Shown one piece after another: positions 25,600 through 34,121 of a stretch of 64,000 nucleotides of DNA. The notes beneath the pieces were generated by a model, which was not told the DNA's origin, made no database searches, and saw only the letters and a list, made by a program, of their open reading frames with translations. Where the stretch lies: assembly GCF_900091615.1 (NCBI RefSeq), contig NZ_FMIA01000002.1, forward strand, positions 992,001 through 1,056,000, written 5' to 3'. Origin of the DNA: Micromonospora yangpuensis. GTDB lineage: Bacteria > Actinomycetota > Actinomycetes > Mycobacteriales > Micromonosporaceae. The number at the start of each line of letters is the position of its first letter. Within the stretch, counting starts at the first letter, position 1. The translations under genes were made by a program, and so were the position numbers.

Positions 25600-25639
25600 T
25601 CACAGAACCTCACAGCACCTCACACGACCTTACAAACGC
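25600..25639 (-). promoter_or_regulatory. four 10-bp direct repeats, candidate SARP operator
   Basis: On the + strand four units in exact 10-bp phase read TCACAGAACC, TCACAGCACC, TCACACGACC and TTACAAACGC. A weaker fifth (CTGACAG) lies just before. They begin 81 bases upstream of the LysM-SARP start codon. SARP regulators bind short direct repeats near the -35 region with helical phasing, so autoregulation by the encoded protein, or control by its paralog, is plausible. Confidence 0.55.
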
Positions 25640-25829
25640 AGGTCAGGCCCTTGATGGGTTGCTCAGCCACCCTGCTCGCCCCACCGCGTCACGGGCGGGC
25701 GGGGTGGCGGTACCGGCACCGGAGGCGTCGATGTCCTGCCGGAATCCGGCCGTGGGTGTGGGGCGCACGTCAGGGGCGGCACGAGGTGGCAGGGTGAGTT
25801 CGCCGGCACCGGAGAGAGGACTTCCGTCG

Positions 25830-26228
25830 ATGACGCTGTGGCTCTGCGACTACCACGGCCACCCCTACGCCCTGTCCGATCCGGAGGAGGCCGGTCGGCG
25901 GTTCGACGAGCAGGTTCGGGCGGTCATGCCCCACGGCGGTCGCGGGCAGACCCTCACGGTCGGTCCCGCCGGTCAGCCGGTCCTGCGTGTCGATGTCGAC
26001 ATCGACGCCGACCGGGCCGCCGTGCGGTGGCTGCCCGACAACTCCTACGCCACCACTCCGGAGGCGGCGGACACCGGGATCACCGTGTACGAGTCGGCCG
26101 ACGTCGGCCTCGTCGAGATTCCCACCGCCCTCGTCGGCCTGGACACGGCCACGGCGCGCGGACTGGTCATGGAGTACGTCGCCACCGCTCAGCGTCCGGC
26201 CGGCGTGTCCTGGATCCGGCAGGCGTGA
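25830..26228 (+). CDS. Imm1-family immunity protein
   Basis: A 132-aa protein matching the Imm1 pattern: LTVGPAGQPVLRVDVDIDAD, AAVRWLPDNSY, a strand with SADVGLVEIPTALVGLD, then ARGLVMEYVATAQRPAGVSW at the C-terminus. Imm1 proteins neutralise nucleic-acid-deaminase or nuclease toxins of polymorphic systems. ATG 25830 lies behind GGAGAGAGGA. No toxin gene is adjacent, so it is an orphan immunity gene between the two membrane SARP genes. Confidence 0.7.
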   Translation: MTLWLCDYHGHPYALSDPEEAGRRFDEQVRAVMPHGGRGQTLTVGPAGQPVLRVDVDIDADRAAVRWLPDNSYATTPEAADTGITVYESADVGLVEIPTALVGLDTATARGLVMEYVATAQRPAGVSWIRQA

Positions 26229-26247
26229 TCCGCTCCCGGATGCTCGG

Positions 26248-26547
26248 TCAGCGTGCGCGGTAGTGGTAGACGCAGAGGACCTCGCCGGTAGCGCCATCAA
26301 TGACCATCATCTGCCGAGTGGTCTCCGGCTTGTTCATGGCGATGAACCTCGCCCATGCGGGATAACGGTCGCAACCCTCGGCGGAGTCCTGCGAGGTGGG
26401 GTGGTTCGGTTCGCCGGGTAGGACACCCAGGGCGGCCACGGTGAGGGCGAGCACCGCGGCGTACCGACGGGGTCGGCGAGGTGGCGGTCGTGGCGTGTCG
26501 GCCGGTGGAGCGTCGAGGTCGATGACCGGGGTGTCCTGCGCGGGCAT
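26248..26547 (-). CDS. small single-pass membrane or secreted protein (99 aa)
   Basis: Residues ~1-27 are Pro/Arg-rich and cytoplasmic, and ~28-45 form one hydrophobic helix (YAAVLALTVAALGVLPG). The remaining ~55 residues contain two Cys and end in ATGEVLCVYHYRAR. It converges on the Imm1 gene, 20 bases apart. No family is recognised. The start at 26547 is the only ATG that keeps the basic N-terminus, though no strong ribosome site is seen. Confidence 0.5.
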   Translation of the reverse strand: MPAQDTPVIDLDAPPADTPRPPPRRPRRYAAVLALTVAALGVLPGEPNHPTSQDSAEGCDRYPAWARFIAMNKPETTRQMMVIDGATGEVLCVYHYRAR

Positions 26548-26653
26548 GCCCGGACCCTACGTGACGATCGACGCCGATCCGTGCCCCTCAGCGGCGGACA
26601 CGGTGCGTATTCGTGGGTGACGTGAATGTGATCCTCATGTTTGACTGATCTCT

Positions 26654-28495
26654 ATGTCAGGGCGGGTACGGCTGGCGATCGACTACGGCGGCACCACCAC
26701 GCAGGCGGTCGTGGCGTGGCCGGACGGCCGCTGGACACCGGTGACCGTGGACGGGTCGGTGGTGCTGTCGAGCGCCGTCCTGGTGGCCGCCGACGCCAGC
26801 GTATGGACGGGAGAGCAGGCGTGGCGGGCCGCGGTACGGGAACCGGACCGGTTCGTGCCGGCACCGCGCCGCTCGGCGGAGCAGGACATCGACGTGGACG
26901 GCCGGCGGGTACCGGCGGCGGACCTGGTGGCCGCGACCCTGCGCCGGATCGCCGAACAGGCGCAACTGGTGGCGGGCGGGCCGGTGGAGGATGTGCGGCT
27001 GGTCGTGCCGGCCGGGTGGGGGCCGCGCCGACGTACCTGGATGCGGCAGGCGGCGCACCGGGCCGGGTTGGGCCAGCCGCGTCTGGTGGAGGCCCCGGTC
27101 GCGGTCGCCGACCACCTCCTCGCCCACGGCACACAGCTGCCCGTGGGCGCGTACCTGCTGGTGGTGGATGTCGGGGGCGGGGCGGAGGTGACGGTGCTGC
27201 GCCGCGGCCCGGCCGGCTTCGAGGTCCTGGCGACCCTGGCCGATCCCGCCGCCGGCGGCGACGCCATCGACCACGCCCTGGCCGCGGCCCTGCCCGGCGA
27301 GGACGGCGGGTGGGGGTGGGTGGCGAGCGTGCGGACGGCCAAGGAGAACCTGGCCTGGCACACGGCCATCACCGTGCCCCAGCCCGGTGGGACGGCGGTG
27401 GTCGCCACCGGCGTGTTGCTGGAGGAGACGGCGCGGCCGGTGCTGGAGCGGGTCGGGCAACTCACCGTGGACACGATCGCCGCCGCCGAACTGACGCCCG
27501 CGGACCTGGCAGGGGTGTGCCTGGTCGGCGGCACCACCCGGCTGCCCCTGGCCGCCGCCGTCGTCGCACAACGCACCGGCCTCACCCCGCACGTGATCGA
27601 CGACCCGCTGTTCGCCGCCGCCCGAGGCGCCGCCGACACCACCGCCGACGACGGGGAAGGGGTGGGGCAGGAGCCGGTCATGCCGCCGGCCCGTCGGGCG
27701 TGGGCGGTGGCGGTACCCGGCTTCATGTCGTTGGCGATGATCGTGCAGATGCTGCTCACCGTCTACTGGGGCGGGATCTATCCGAACTCGTGGGCGGAGC
27801 CGTCCTGGGGACAGTTGGCGATGGCCTCGGTGTTCGCGGTCATCGCCTGCCTGTCCGCCGGCACCCTCCTCGGATCCCTCGCCGCCACCCACGGCACACC
27901 GGCCGGACAGGCCGCACCGCCAGGCCGGGCCCCGGCGGTCAGCCTCGGCATCCTGTCGGCGATGTCCCTGGGCACCGCGATCGCCGCCCTCTACGCGGTG
28001 GTCGCCGCCCAGTACCTGCAGATGCAGATCGGCCCGTTCCTCCGCTGGGCCCTGCTCCCCATCCTCCCCGTCGCCGTTCTCGCCCTCGCCGCGGCGGTGG
28101 TCGCCGCCCGCCAGTGGCGCACCCCACCCGGCGGCTGGTCGGCCCTGCTGCTGTTCCCGGTCGGCTCGGTCCTCGCCGCAGGCACCGGCATGGGCCTCGT
28201 CCAGTACTCGGCCACCGCCGACCGATGGCCCGACATGGTCCTCTGGATCGACCTCGCCGGACGCGCCGGCGGCCTGCTCATCGGCGTCGGAGCGGTCACC
28301 GCCCTGACCCGCCCCTGGATCCTGCGCCTGGTCATCGGCGCACCCCTCGCGGTGATCACCGCCGCGATCGCCTCCCCGAACACCATCGGCATCCTCGCCG
28401 GCATCTACGCCACCGCCGTCACCACCTGGTGGATATACCGGCTCTGGACCCGCCTCGTCCGCACCCCAACCGCAGCCCATGCCCCACAACCCTGA
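26654..28495 (+). CDS. Hsp70-like ATPase fused to a multi-pass membrane domain
   Basis: A 613-aa protein. Residues 1-330 are an actin/Hsp70 nucleotide-binding domain: phosphate-1 loop DYGGTTT (~10), phosphate-2 VVDVGGGAEV (~175), and adenosine motif LVGGTTRLPLA (~292). No Hsp70 substrate-binding domain follows. Instead there are about eight membrane helices from ~345 to ~605 (for example FMSLAMIVQMLLTVYW, LLPILPVAVLALAAAVVA, TTWWIYRLW). Actinomycete Hsp70-like membrane proteins are known but poorly understood. ATG 26654 has no clear ribosome site and may be nearly leaderless. The downstream paralogous SARP protein starts 46 bases later and is probably co-transcribed. Confidence 0.8.
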   Translation: MSGRVRLAIDYGGTTTQAVVAWPDGRWTPVTVDGSVVLSSAVLVAADASVWTGEQAWRAAVREPDRFVPAPRRSAEQDIDVDGRRVPAADLVAATLRRIAEQAQLVAGGPVEDVRLVVPAGWGPRRRTWMRQAAHRAGLGQPRLVEAPVAVADHLLAHGTQLPVGAYLLVVDVGGGAEVTVLRRGPAGFEVLATLADPAAGGDAIDHALAAALPGEDGGWGWVASVRTAKENLAWHTAITVPQPGGTAVVATGVLLEETARPVLERVGQLTVDTIAAAELTPADLAGVCLVGGTTRLPLAAAVVAQRTGLTPHVIDDPLFAAARGAADTTADDGEGVGQEPVMPPARRAWAVAVPGFMSLAMIVQMLLTVYWGGIYPNSWAEPSWGQLAMASVFAVIACLSAGTLLGSLAATHGTPAGQAAPPGRAPAVSLGILSAMSLGTAIAALYAVVAAQYLQMQIGPFLRWALLPILPVAVLALAAAVVAARQWRTPPGGWSALLLFPVGSVLAAGTGMGLVQYSATADRWPDMVLWIDLAGRAGGLLIGVGAVTALTRPWILRLVIGAPLAVITAAIASPNTIGILAGIYATAVTTWWIYRLWTRLVRTPTAAHAPQP

Positions 28496-28540
28496 CCCGC
28501 AGCCCGCCGAACACCCCCCACCTGGGTGGGGGTGGGAGCG

Positions 28541-30421
28541 GTGAGATGGCCCCGACAGATCGCCTCAGCCGCAGGAATCCTCGCCATCCTGACCGGCCCA
28601 CCCGCCGTCCTCGTCTACGGCATCGGCTGGCCGTTGCCCGCCCGCCCCGACCGGCAGCAGTGGGAACAGTGGATCAGCCAACCGCTGACCGAGGACACCA
28701 TGATGGCCGGCCTGGTCCTCCTCGCCTGGGCCCTCTGGCTGCTCACCGCCACCATCACCCTCCACACCACCGCCGTACGCGCCAAAGCCACTATCCGGCG
28801 GCTGCGGCGGATGCCGCTGCCCACCCCGATGCAGGCCACCGCCACCGGCATGGCCGGCGCCGCCGCCCTCTGGACCCCCACCACCACCGTCACCATCGAC
28901 GAACCCGCCGCCCCCACCACCAGCACCGGCGACCTCCACCACCCGACCCGGACAGCCCAGTCAGGCATCGACGTACCAGGCGGATGGATCCCCACCCACA
29001 CCGCAGACCAGATCGCCGCCGCCGGCGCCCTGGTCTGGCTCCGACGCCGCCGCGCCTACCAACCCCCACCCGCACCCCGCGACGACCGCGACCTGACACC
29101 GCTGCCACCCACCGTCACCGCCGTCCAAGCCACCCTCGCCACCAACCCCACACCACCGGACCACGAACCCGCGGTGGAGTTCCCCCTCGGCGGGATCGGA
29201 CTGAACGGACCCGGAGCCGCCGACGCCGCACGCGGCATCCTCATCACCACCCTGCTCCAGGCACTGCGCCCCACCGAACACCCCACCACCGTGCTCGTCA
29301 CCAGCCGCCCCGACCTGACCACCCTCCTCGGGAACCAGCCCCTGGCCCTGGACGGCCTGCCCGGACTACACATCACCGACACCCCCGACCAGGCCCTCAC
29401 CGCCCTCAGCCGGCCGGACCAACTGCCCGGACCACCGACGCTGCTCACCCACACACCCACCGACCCCACCACCGCCGCCCGGCTCCACACCGCCCTCACC
29501 GGAACCAGAGCGGTCCTCATCGGAACATGGGGCCACGGCACCGGCTGGCGGGTCGAACCCGACGGACACACCGAGCGGGGCCGACTCTGCGTGCTCACCA
29601 CCACCGCCGCCCGCGACCTCCTCACCGTCCTCACCCCAACCCCCGCAGCGTCACCACCGGTGGCCGTGCCCCCGCAACGACCTCCTCAGCCGCCCCCGCC
29701 GCGACCACCGGCGCGGAGACCGCTCAGGCTGCGGGTCCTCGGCGACATCACCCTTCACGCCGACAACGAGCCGGTACCGATCCGCCGCAGCGCCGCCCTC
29801 CAGATCCTCGTCGCCCTTGCCGTCCACCCCGAGGGCCTCACCGCCCGCGCCCTCGCCACCACCATCTGGCCCGGCCTACCCCCACACACCGTCACCCGCC
29901 GCCTCTACACCACCCTCAGCGACCTGCGCACCACCATCACCACCACCGGACAACCCGACCCCATCACCCACACCAACGACCGCTACCACCTCCACCACCA
30001 GCACACCGACGTCGACCTGTGGCACCTCAACGCGGCGATCACCCACGCCACCGCCGCACTCACCAACCAGGACCACGCCCACCAAGCCGTCATCGACCAC
30101 TACACCGGCGACCTCGCCACCGGACACACCTGGCCCTGGCTCGACCCCACCCGCGAAACCCTCCGACGCCACCTCATCGACGCCCACACCACCCTCGCCC
30201 ACCACACGCCCGACCCCCAGGCCCGACTACGCCGACTCCAGGACGCTCTCCGCCTCGACCCGTACAACGAGCACCTTCACGACCTTGCCGCCGACACCCT
30301 CACCACCCTCGGCGACCACCACACCGCGAACGCGCTCCTCACCCGCTACCGGCAACGACTCACCGACGCCGGCCTCGCCTCGGCCCGCCACGGCACCTCA
30401 CCGACCGGCTTCGTCGTCTGA
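28541..30421 (+). CDS. membrane protein with C-terminal SARP/BTAD domain (paralog of the LysM-SARP protein)
   Basis: A 626-aa paralog of the 22727-25519 product without LysM. Three hydrophobic segments lie within the first ~115 residues and one at ~155-170. The shared middle domain (GLNGPGAADAARGILITTL, ~215) and a Pro-rich hinge (~375-395) come next. The SARP DNA-binding domain (~398-490: LRVLGDITLHADNEPVPI ... YTTLSDLRTTI) and a BTAD helical repeat domain (~495-620) complete it. Start choice among GTGs at 28526, 28532 and 28541 is uncertain; 28541 is taken because GGTGGGAG precedes it. The two-gene unit Hsp70-TM plus SARP mirrors the LysM-SARP plus membrane-protein unit on the other strand. 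Confidence 0.75.
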   Translation: MRWPRQIASAAGILAILTGPPAVLVYGIGWPLPARPDRQQWEQWISQPLTEDTMMAGLVLLAWALWLLTATITLHTTAVRAKATIRRLRRMPLPTPMQATATGMAGAAALWTPTTTVTIDEPAAPTTSTGDLHHPTRTAQSGIDVPGGWIPTHTADQIAAAGALVWLRRRRAYQPPPAPRDDRDLTPLPPTVTAVQATLATNPTPPDHEPAVEFPLGGIGLNGPGAADAARGILITTLLQALRPTEHPTTVLVTSRPDLTTLLGNQPLALDGLPGLHITDTPDQALTALSRPDQLPGPPTLLTHTPTDPTTAARLHTALTGTRAVLIGTWGHGTGWRVEPDGHTERGRLCVLTTTAARDLLTVLTPTPAASPPVAVPPQRPPQPPPPRPPARRPLRLRVLGDITLHADNEPVPIRRSAALQILVALAVHPEGLTARALATTIWPGLPPHTVTRRLYTTLSDLRTTITTTGQPDPITHTNDRYHLHHQHTDVDLWHLNAAITHATAALTNQDHAHQAVIDHYTGDLATGHTWPWLDPTRETLRRHLIDAHTTLAHHTPDPQARLRRLQDALRLDPYNEHLHDLAADTLTTLGDHHTANALLTRYRQRLTDAGLASARHGTSPTGFVV

Positions 30422-30652
30422 CCGTCTGCGACCATCAACTGCCGCAGTGGCTCGCCGAGCGCCACCTTCACCCACATATTGCTCCACCCGGTCCGGTCCC
30501 ACCTCGGGAACCACCGCCGCACGTTGCCGCTGAGATCTTGTCGGCCAGTGACTTGGCAAGACGGGGTGTCACCCTGTTTGATGGGACCAGCCCGGCTGCA
30601 GGGAAGCCACGTGGGGCTTCATTCTTGCTGTGGCGGCGGTAGGGTACCGGGG

Positions 30653-31900
30653 ATGGTTGTGGACGAGCGTTCTATTCGCAGCGCCCAGGCGGGGAGCGAC
30701 GACGATCCGCTGACCAGCGTCGAGTTGTTCACCGGCACCGGGGGGCTCGCCGAGGGTCTGCATCTAGCAGGTTTTCGCCACCTCTTGGCCGTTGAGTCCT
30801 ATCATCGGGCCTGCGAATCTCTCCGGTATAACCGCGCGGTAGATTGCGCTAATCTTGCCGCCGCCGCTAAATCGGTACCGGCGGCCAGCGATCCGTGGCC
30901 GCTTTATGAAGGCAAAGTCCAAGATGTAAATTTCCATCCTTTCTCTGGCAAAGTTCATGTTCTGGCCGGCGGAGTCCCATGTCAGCCGTGGAGCATTGCC
31001 GGAAAATCACAAGACATTGAGGAGAAGATCGGTGGGGAGCGCAATCTTTGGCCAGAGATGTTCCGCGCCGCACACGAGGCTCGTCCCGACGTCGTCATCG
31101 CCGAGAACGTGATTGGCCTAACGCGTCCATCCTTCAAGGATTACTACGAATACATCCTCGATGGCCTTCGCGTACCCCACGAGGAACGTCTCGAAGGCGA
31201 GCACTGGCGGCACCATCACGAACGCCTACGGAAGCGGATAAAGGCGAAGGACGTCCCTGACGAGGATCGCTACATAGTGAAGGGCGTTCCCCTCAACGCT
31301 GCCGACTATGGCGTTCCCCAGCTGAGGAAGCGCCTTTTCATCGTCGCATTCCGGGCGAGCCTCAACGTGGAATGGATCCCGCCAGAGCCGACACATAGCC
31401 GCTCAAGCCTGATCCGAGACCTTCTTAACGGTGAATACTGGGTAAGGCATGGGGTTCCTCCTCGCAAGGGGCTAGCCGATTCATTGACGGAGATGCTGCC
31501 TGACGACAAGGCACCATGGCGGACCGTGCGGGACGGAATCAAGGGCCTTGACGAGCCCGCGCTGGACCGGAAGCACTCCGGCGGCCCGCTGCATCACGTC
31601 GGATGGCCTGGGGCGAGGATGTATCGGGGCCATCAGCCCAGCGATCTTGACTTGCCATCGAAGACGATCAAGGCCGGTGTCCACGGGGTCGCCGGTGGTG
31701 AGCTGACCGTCATCGACCGGCTGGGGCGATACCGGTACATGACCGTGCGTGAGGTGGCACGGTTGATGACCTTCGACGACGAGTGGAAACTTGACGGTTC
31801 GCGGGGTCCGCAGATGCGCCAATTGGGGAACGCGGTGCCTGTGGCCTTGGCGAAGGTCGTAGGCGATTCCGTGCGGGCTCAGCTCAGGCCAAAGGGGTGA
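30653..31900 (+). CDS. DNA (cytosine-5) methyltransferase (Dcm/DrmMII-like)
   Basis: A 415-aa C5-cytosine methylase with the canonical motif order: I (SVELFTGTGGLAEGL, SAM binding, ~25), IV (GGVPCQPWSIAGK with the catalytic Cys, ~110), VI (ENV, ~150), VIII (QLRKRLFIVAF, ~225), a target-recognition region, then IX/X ending MRQLGNAVPVALA. It transfers methyl from SAM to C5 of cytosine, marking host DNA. ATG 30653 fits the N-terminus; the ribosome site is weak. Vsr follows 31 bases downstream, and both face the DrmB-like gene. The GC content is lower than in the preceding genes. It is the probable self/non-self marker of the defence locus. Confidence 0.92.
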   Translation: MVVDERSIRSAQAGSDDDPLTSVELFTGTGGLAEGLHLAGFRHLLAVESYHRACESLRYNRAVDCANLAAAAKSVPAASDPWPLYEGKVQDVNFHPFSGKVHVLAGGVPCQPWSIAGKSQDIEEKIGGERNLWPEMFRAAHEARPDVVIAENVIGLTRPSFKDYYEYILDGLRVPHEERLEGEHWRHHHERLRKRIKAKDVPDEDRYIVKGVPLNAADYGVPQLRKRLFIVAFRASLNVEWIPPEPTHSRSSLIRDLLNGEYWVRHGVPPRKGLADSLTEMLPDDKAPWRTVRDGIKGLDEPALDRKHSGGPLHHVGWPGARMYRGHQPSDLDLPSKTIKAGVHGVAGGELTVIDRLGRYRYMTVREVARLMTFDDEWKLDGSRGPQMRQLGNAVPVALAKVVGDSVRAQLRPKG

Positions 31901-31931
31901 CGAAACGGCTGAAAGCGCGGACTTCACAACC

Positions 31932-32390
31932 GTGACGCGGCTCGACGCTAGCTCTCTGCCGTCGCCAGCCGCGTCGTCGGATGCGATCACACGGGTAATG
32001 CGCGGAAATCGTGGTCGTGATACTCAACCGGAGATGCGCGTTCGCCGTGCGGTCTGGTCGATTGGCCTGCGCTACCGTGTCGGCATCCGCCCCTTACCGT
32101 CGATGCGGCGCACTGCGGACCTCGTCTTTACGCGGGCGAAGGTCGCGGTGTTCGTAGATGGCTGTTATTGGCATGGCTGTCCGGCGCATTACCGGCCCGC
32201 GCGCCTGAACGCGGAATTCTGGGCGTCGAAGATCGAGGGCAATCGCAGGCGAGACGTAGAGACAGATCTCCGGTTGCGTCAGGCGGGGTGGACGGTCCTG
32301 CGGATCTGGGAACATGAGGAGGCCGCAGTTGCGGCTGACAGGGTGCGGGCCGCAGTCGCAACGGCCCGCGCCCTGTCGAATCCTCTTTAG
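31932..32390 (+). CDS. vsr: Vsr-type very short patch mismatch endonuclease
   Basis: A 152-aa protein with the whole Vsr signature: RGRDTQPEMRVRRAVW near residue 25, RTADLVF with the catalytic Asp (~63), VFVDGCYWHGCP with two His (~75), and a C-terminal GWTVLRIWEHE. Vsr nicks 5' of T in T:G mismatches arising from 5-methylcytosine deamination, which fits its position behind the methylase. Vsr-fold nucleases also serve as restriction effectors in some MORC-ATPase systems. The GTG 31932 start lies shortly after the methylase stop. Its stop overlaps the DrmB-like gene's stop by four bases, convergently. Confidence 0.9.
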   Translation: MTRLDASSLPSPAASSDAITRVMRGNRGRDTQPEMRVRRAVWSIGLRYRVGIRPLPSMRRTADLVFTRAKVAVFVDGCYWHGCPAHYRPARLNAEFWASKIEGNRRRDVETDLRLRQAGWTVLRIWEHEEAAVAADRVRAAVATARALSNPL

Positions 32391-34108
32391 CTTACTAGCC
32401 TGAGGTAGCCGTTTGGACCTAAGAGGGTCCCACGGTGAAGGTAGCGGTTGAAGTGCCCACACACCGGTTCGCCCAGGTGTGCGCAGGCGTGGCAGGCACC
32501 GCCGTTGCGCTCGCAAGCGGGGTCGAGGGGGCAGCGGTGCTCGGCGTTGACGACGGCGTCGAGGAACGTCTGCAGGTCGTTCTCGAATACCGCCTGCAGA
32601 CCGCCAAGCACGAAGTCGCCCCGCGCGGCGGCGAACACGAAGAATACTCCGTGACTGGGCAGGAGGTATTCGCCGAGGCTCTCGCGGTCCACGCCCGCGA
32701 AGACAGACAGCTGGCGTATAACCCGGTGCGCGTAGGAATGCACTAGTCCCAAAAGTTCCGAACCAGGCGTCGGCTGGCCGGTGTGTTCATTGAATCTATC
32801 GGGAAGATCAATGACACTGGCGATCGCGGCGCGTGTGCCCCGGTCGTCGGGAGCGGTGGGCACATCATGTCCCCGTTGACGCAGCCAGCGGGCGACAAGC
32901 GTGGGGTTCAGCCGAAACATTAGGGCCTCGGACTGTTGCGGGTCGGCGTAGATTCGGCGACCTCGCTTCCCGCTGAATAGGTTGAGGTTCACCGCGCCCG
33001 GCACAGTGCCGCCACGAGTGAAGCCGTAGACCGCGCGCATCACGGGGAAACGGTCGGCGAGCTCGACCGTCTCTAACCCTGCACGCTGCATGGCCTCGGG
33101 GTAGACGTTTGTGTATCGGTCCCGCACGGCAACAGGCACGCTGTCGCTGAGCAAGTCCTGTATTCGGACCCGCCCATCGAACGTGGCCAGCGCGAGGTCA
33201 ACCGCCTCGCGTTCAGCCTGGAGCAGCCGTTCGTGGGGCGCGGCGGCGAGAGGGCCGAGGTCGTCCTCGCTCGTCAGTTCACCGTGGCTGGCGGCCACCC
33301 CGGCCATCTGTTCAGCGACCGCACGGGACACACCGCTCGCGACGAGCTGGTCGACCAAGGAACTGGTCGTGTGCTGGCGTTCGCTGGGACGATCTTCCCG
33401 CATGCCATTGAGAACCCACGTGAGCGCACGACGCGGGCCACCGGACTCAGTGATCTCGATGATGCGGCGTTTGGTCCCCGGGTTGATCAGTACGAAGCTC
33501 TGCGGTGCGTAGACGCTGGCGGATCGGTGCACGGTATAAGCCAGAGCGTGGGAGTCTCGTTGGGGCCAGCGGCGGCCACAGGGACAGCGGCGGTATGAGA
33601 AGCCGCGTTGCAAGGTCGCTTTGCAGATTGGGCATTTGAAGAGGATTTTACTCGCGTCGATTGTTGGCTGGTACTCCATGCGCACCTGGTTGTGCTGTTC
33701 ACAGCGAGGAATGCGGGGGGCCTCGAGACGGCCACACTCGTGGTAGCCGACGAAGTGGCTCTGCTGCCAGCTCTTCTGCCCGCACGCGCAGTTCCTGTCA
33801 CGTACCGATTCGACGCGCCGGCAGTGACGGCAGATGTAGATTTCGGGATACCGCTCGACCTTGACACCTCGGGAGTCGTTAACCTTCACGACCTCGATGT
33901 CGAGGGTGCGGGAGGCATTGACGGCTCCGACGTCTCTGGTCCAGCCGAGGATCTCGGTTTCTAGGCGTCGACGGATCGCCGCCTCATCGACGTCGACCTT
34001 GATGGGGTCTCGCCACTCAACCGACTTCCAGATTCCGCCCTGCAGGTCGGCGGTCTGCTCGGGCAGCAGGCCGTAGAGCACCTGGGTGCCGCTGCGCTTG
34101 TCCTTCAC
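32387..34108 (-). CDS. DrmB-like protein with DUF1998 domain
   Basis: A 573-aa protein. Residues ~85-170 contain several Cys/His pairs (CRHCRRVESVRDRNCACG, HECG, CEQH), and ~180-200 carry another ribbon (CPICKATL, CPCG). The C-terminal ~200 residues are a DUF1998 domain: LGLVHSYAHRVIRQL, YLLPSHGVFFVF, GGLQAVFENDLQ, then the Cys-rich end CPLDPACERNG, CHACAHLGEPVCGHFNRYL. DrmB with DrmA forms the DNA-binding core of DISARM. GTG 34108 follows AGGGAGC, 13 bases after the helicase stop, so both are in one operon. Class-typical DrmC/DrmE are not seen next to it. Confidence 0.82.
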   Translation of the reverse strand: MKDKRSGTQVLYGLLPEQTADLQGGIWKSVEWRDPIKVDVDEAAIRRRLETEILGWTRDVGAVNASRTLDIEVVKVNDSRGVKVERYPEIYICRHCRRVESVRDRNCACGQKSWQQSHFVGYHECGRLEAPRIPRCEQHNQVRMEYQPTIDASKILFKCPICKATLQRGFSYRRCPCGRRWPQRDSHALAYTVHRSASVYAPQSFVLINPGTKRRIIEITESGGPRRALTWVLNGMREDRPSERQHTTSSLVDQLVASGVSRAVAEQMAGVAASHGELTSEDDLGPLAAAPHERLLQAEREAVDLALATFDGRVRIQDLLSDSVPVAVRDRYTNVYPEAMQRAGLETVELADRFPVMRAVYGFTRGGTVPGAVNLNLFSGKRGRRIYADPQQSEALMFRLNPTLVARWLRQRGHDVPTAPDDRGTRAAIASVIDLPDRFNEHTGQPTPGSELLGLVHSYAHRVIRQLSVFAGVDRESLGEYLLPSHGVFFVFAAARGDFVLGGLQAVFENDLQTFLDAVVNAEHRCPLDPACERNGGACHACAHLGEPVCGHFNRYLHRGTLLGPNGYLRLVS

Positions 34109-34121
34109 AGTGGTGTGCTCC

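Noticed and set aside
26641..30642. A 1333-codon + strand frame
   Set aside because: It overlaps the Hsp70 and SARP genes in another frame and its product is mainly Arg/Pro/His. Only its last ~70 codons (30430-30642) fall outside those genes, and they show no recognisable domain.
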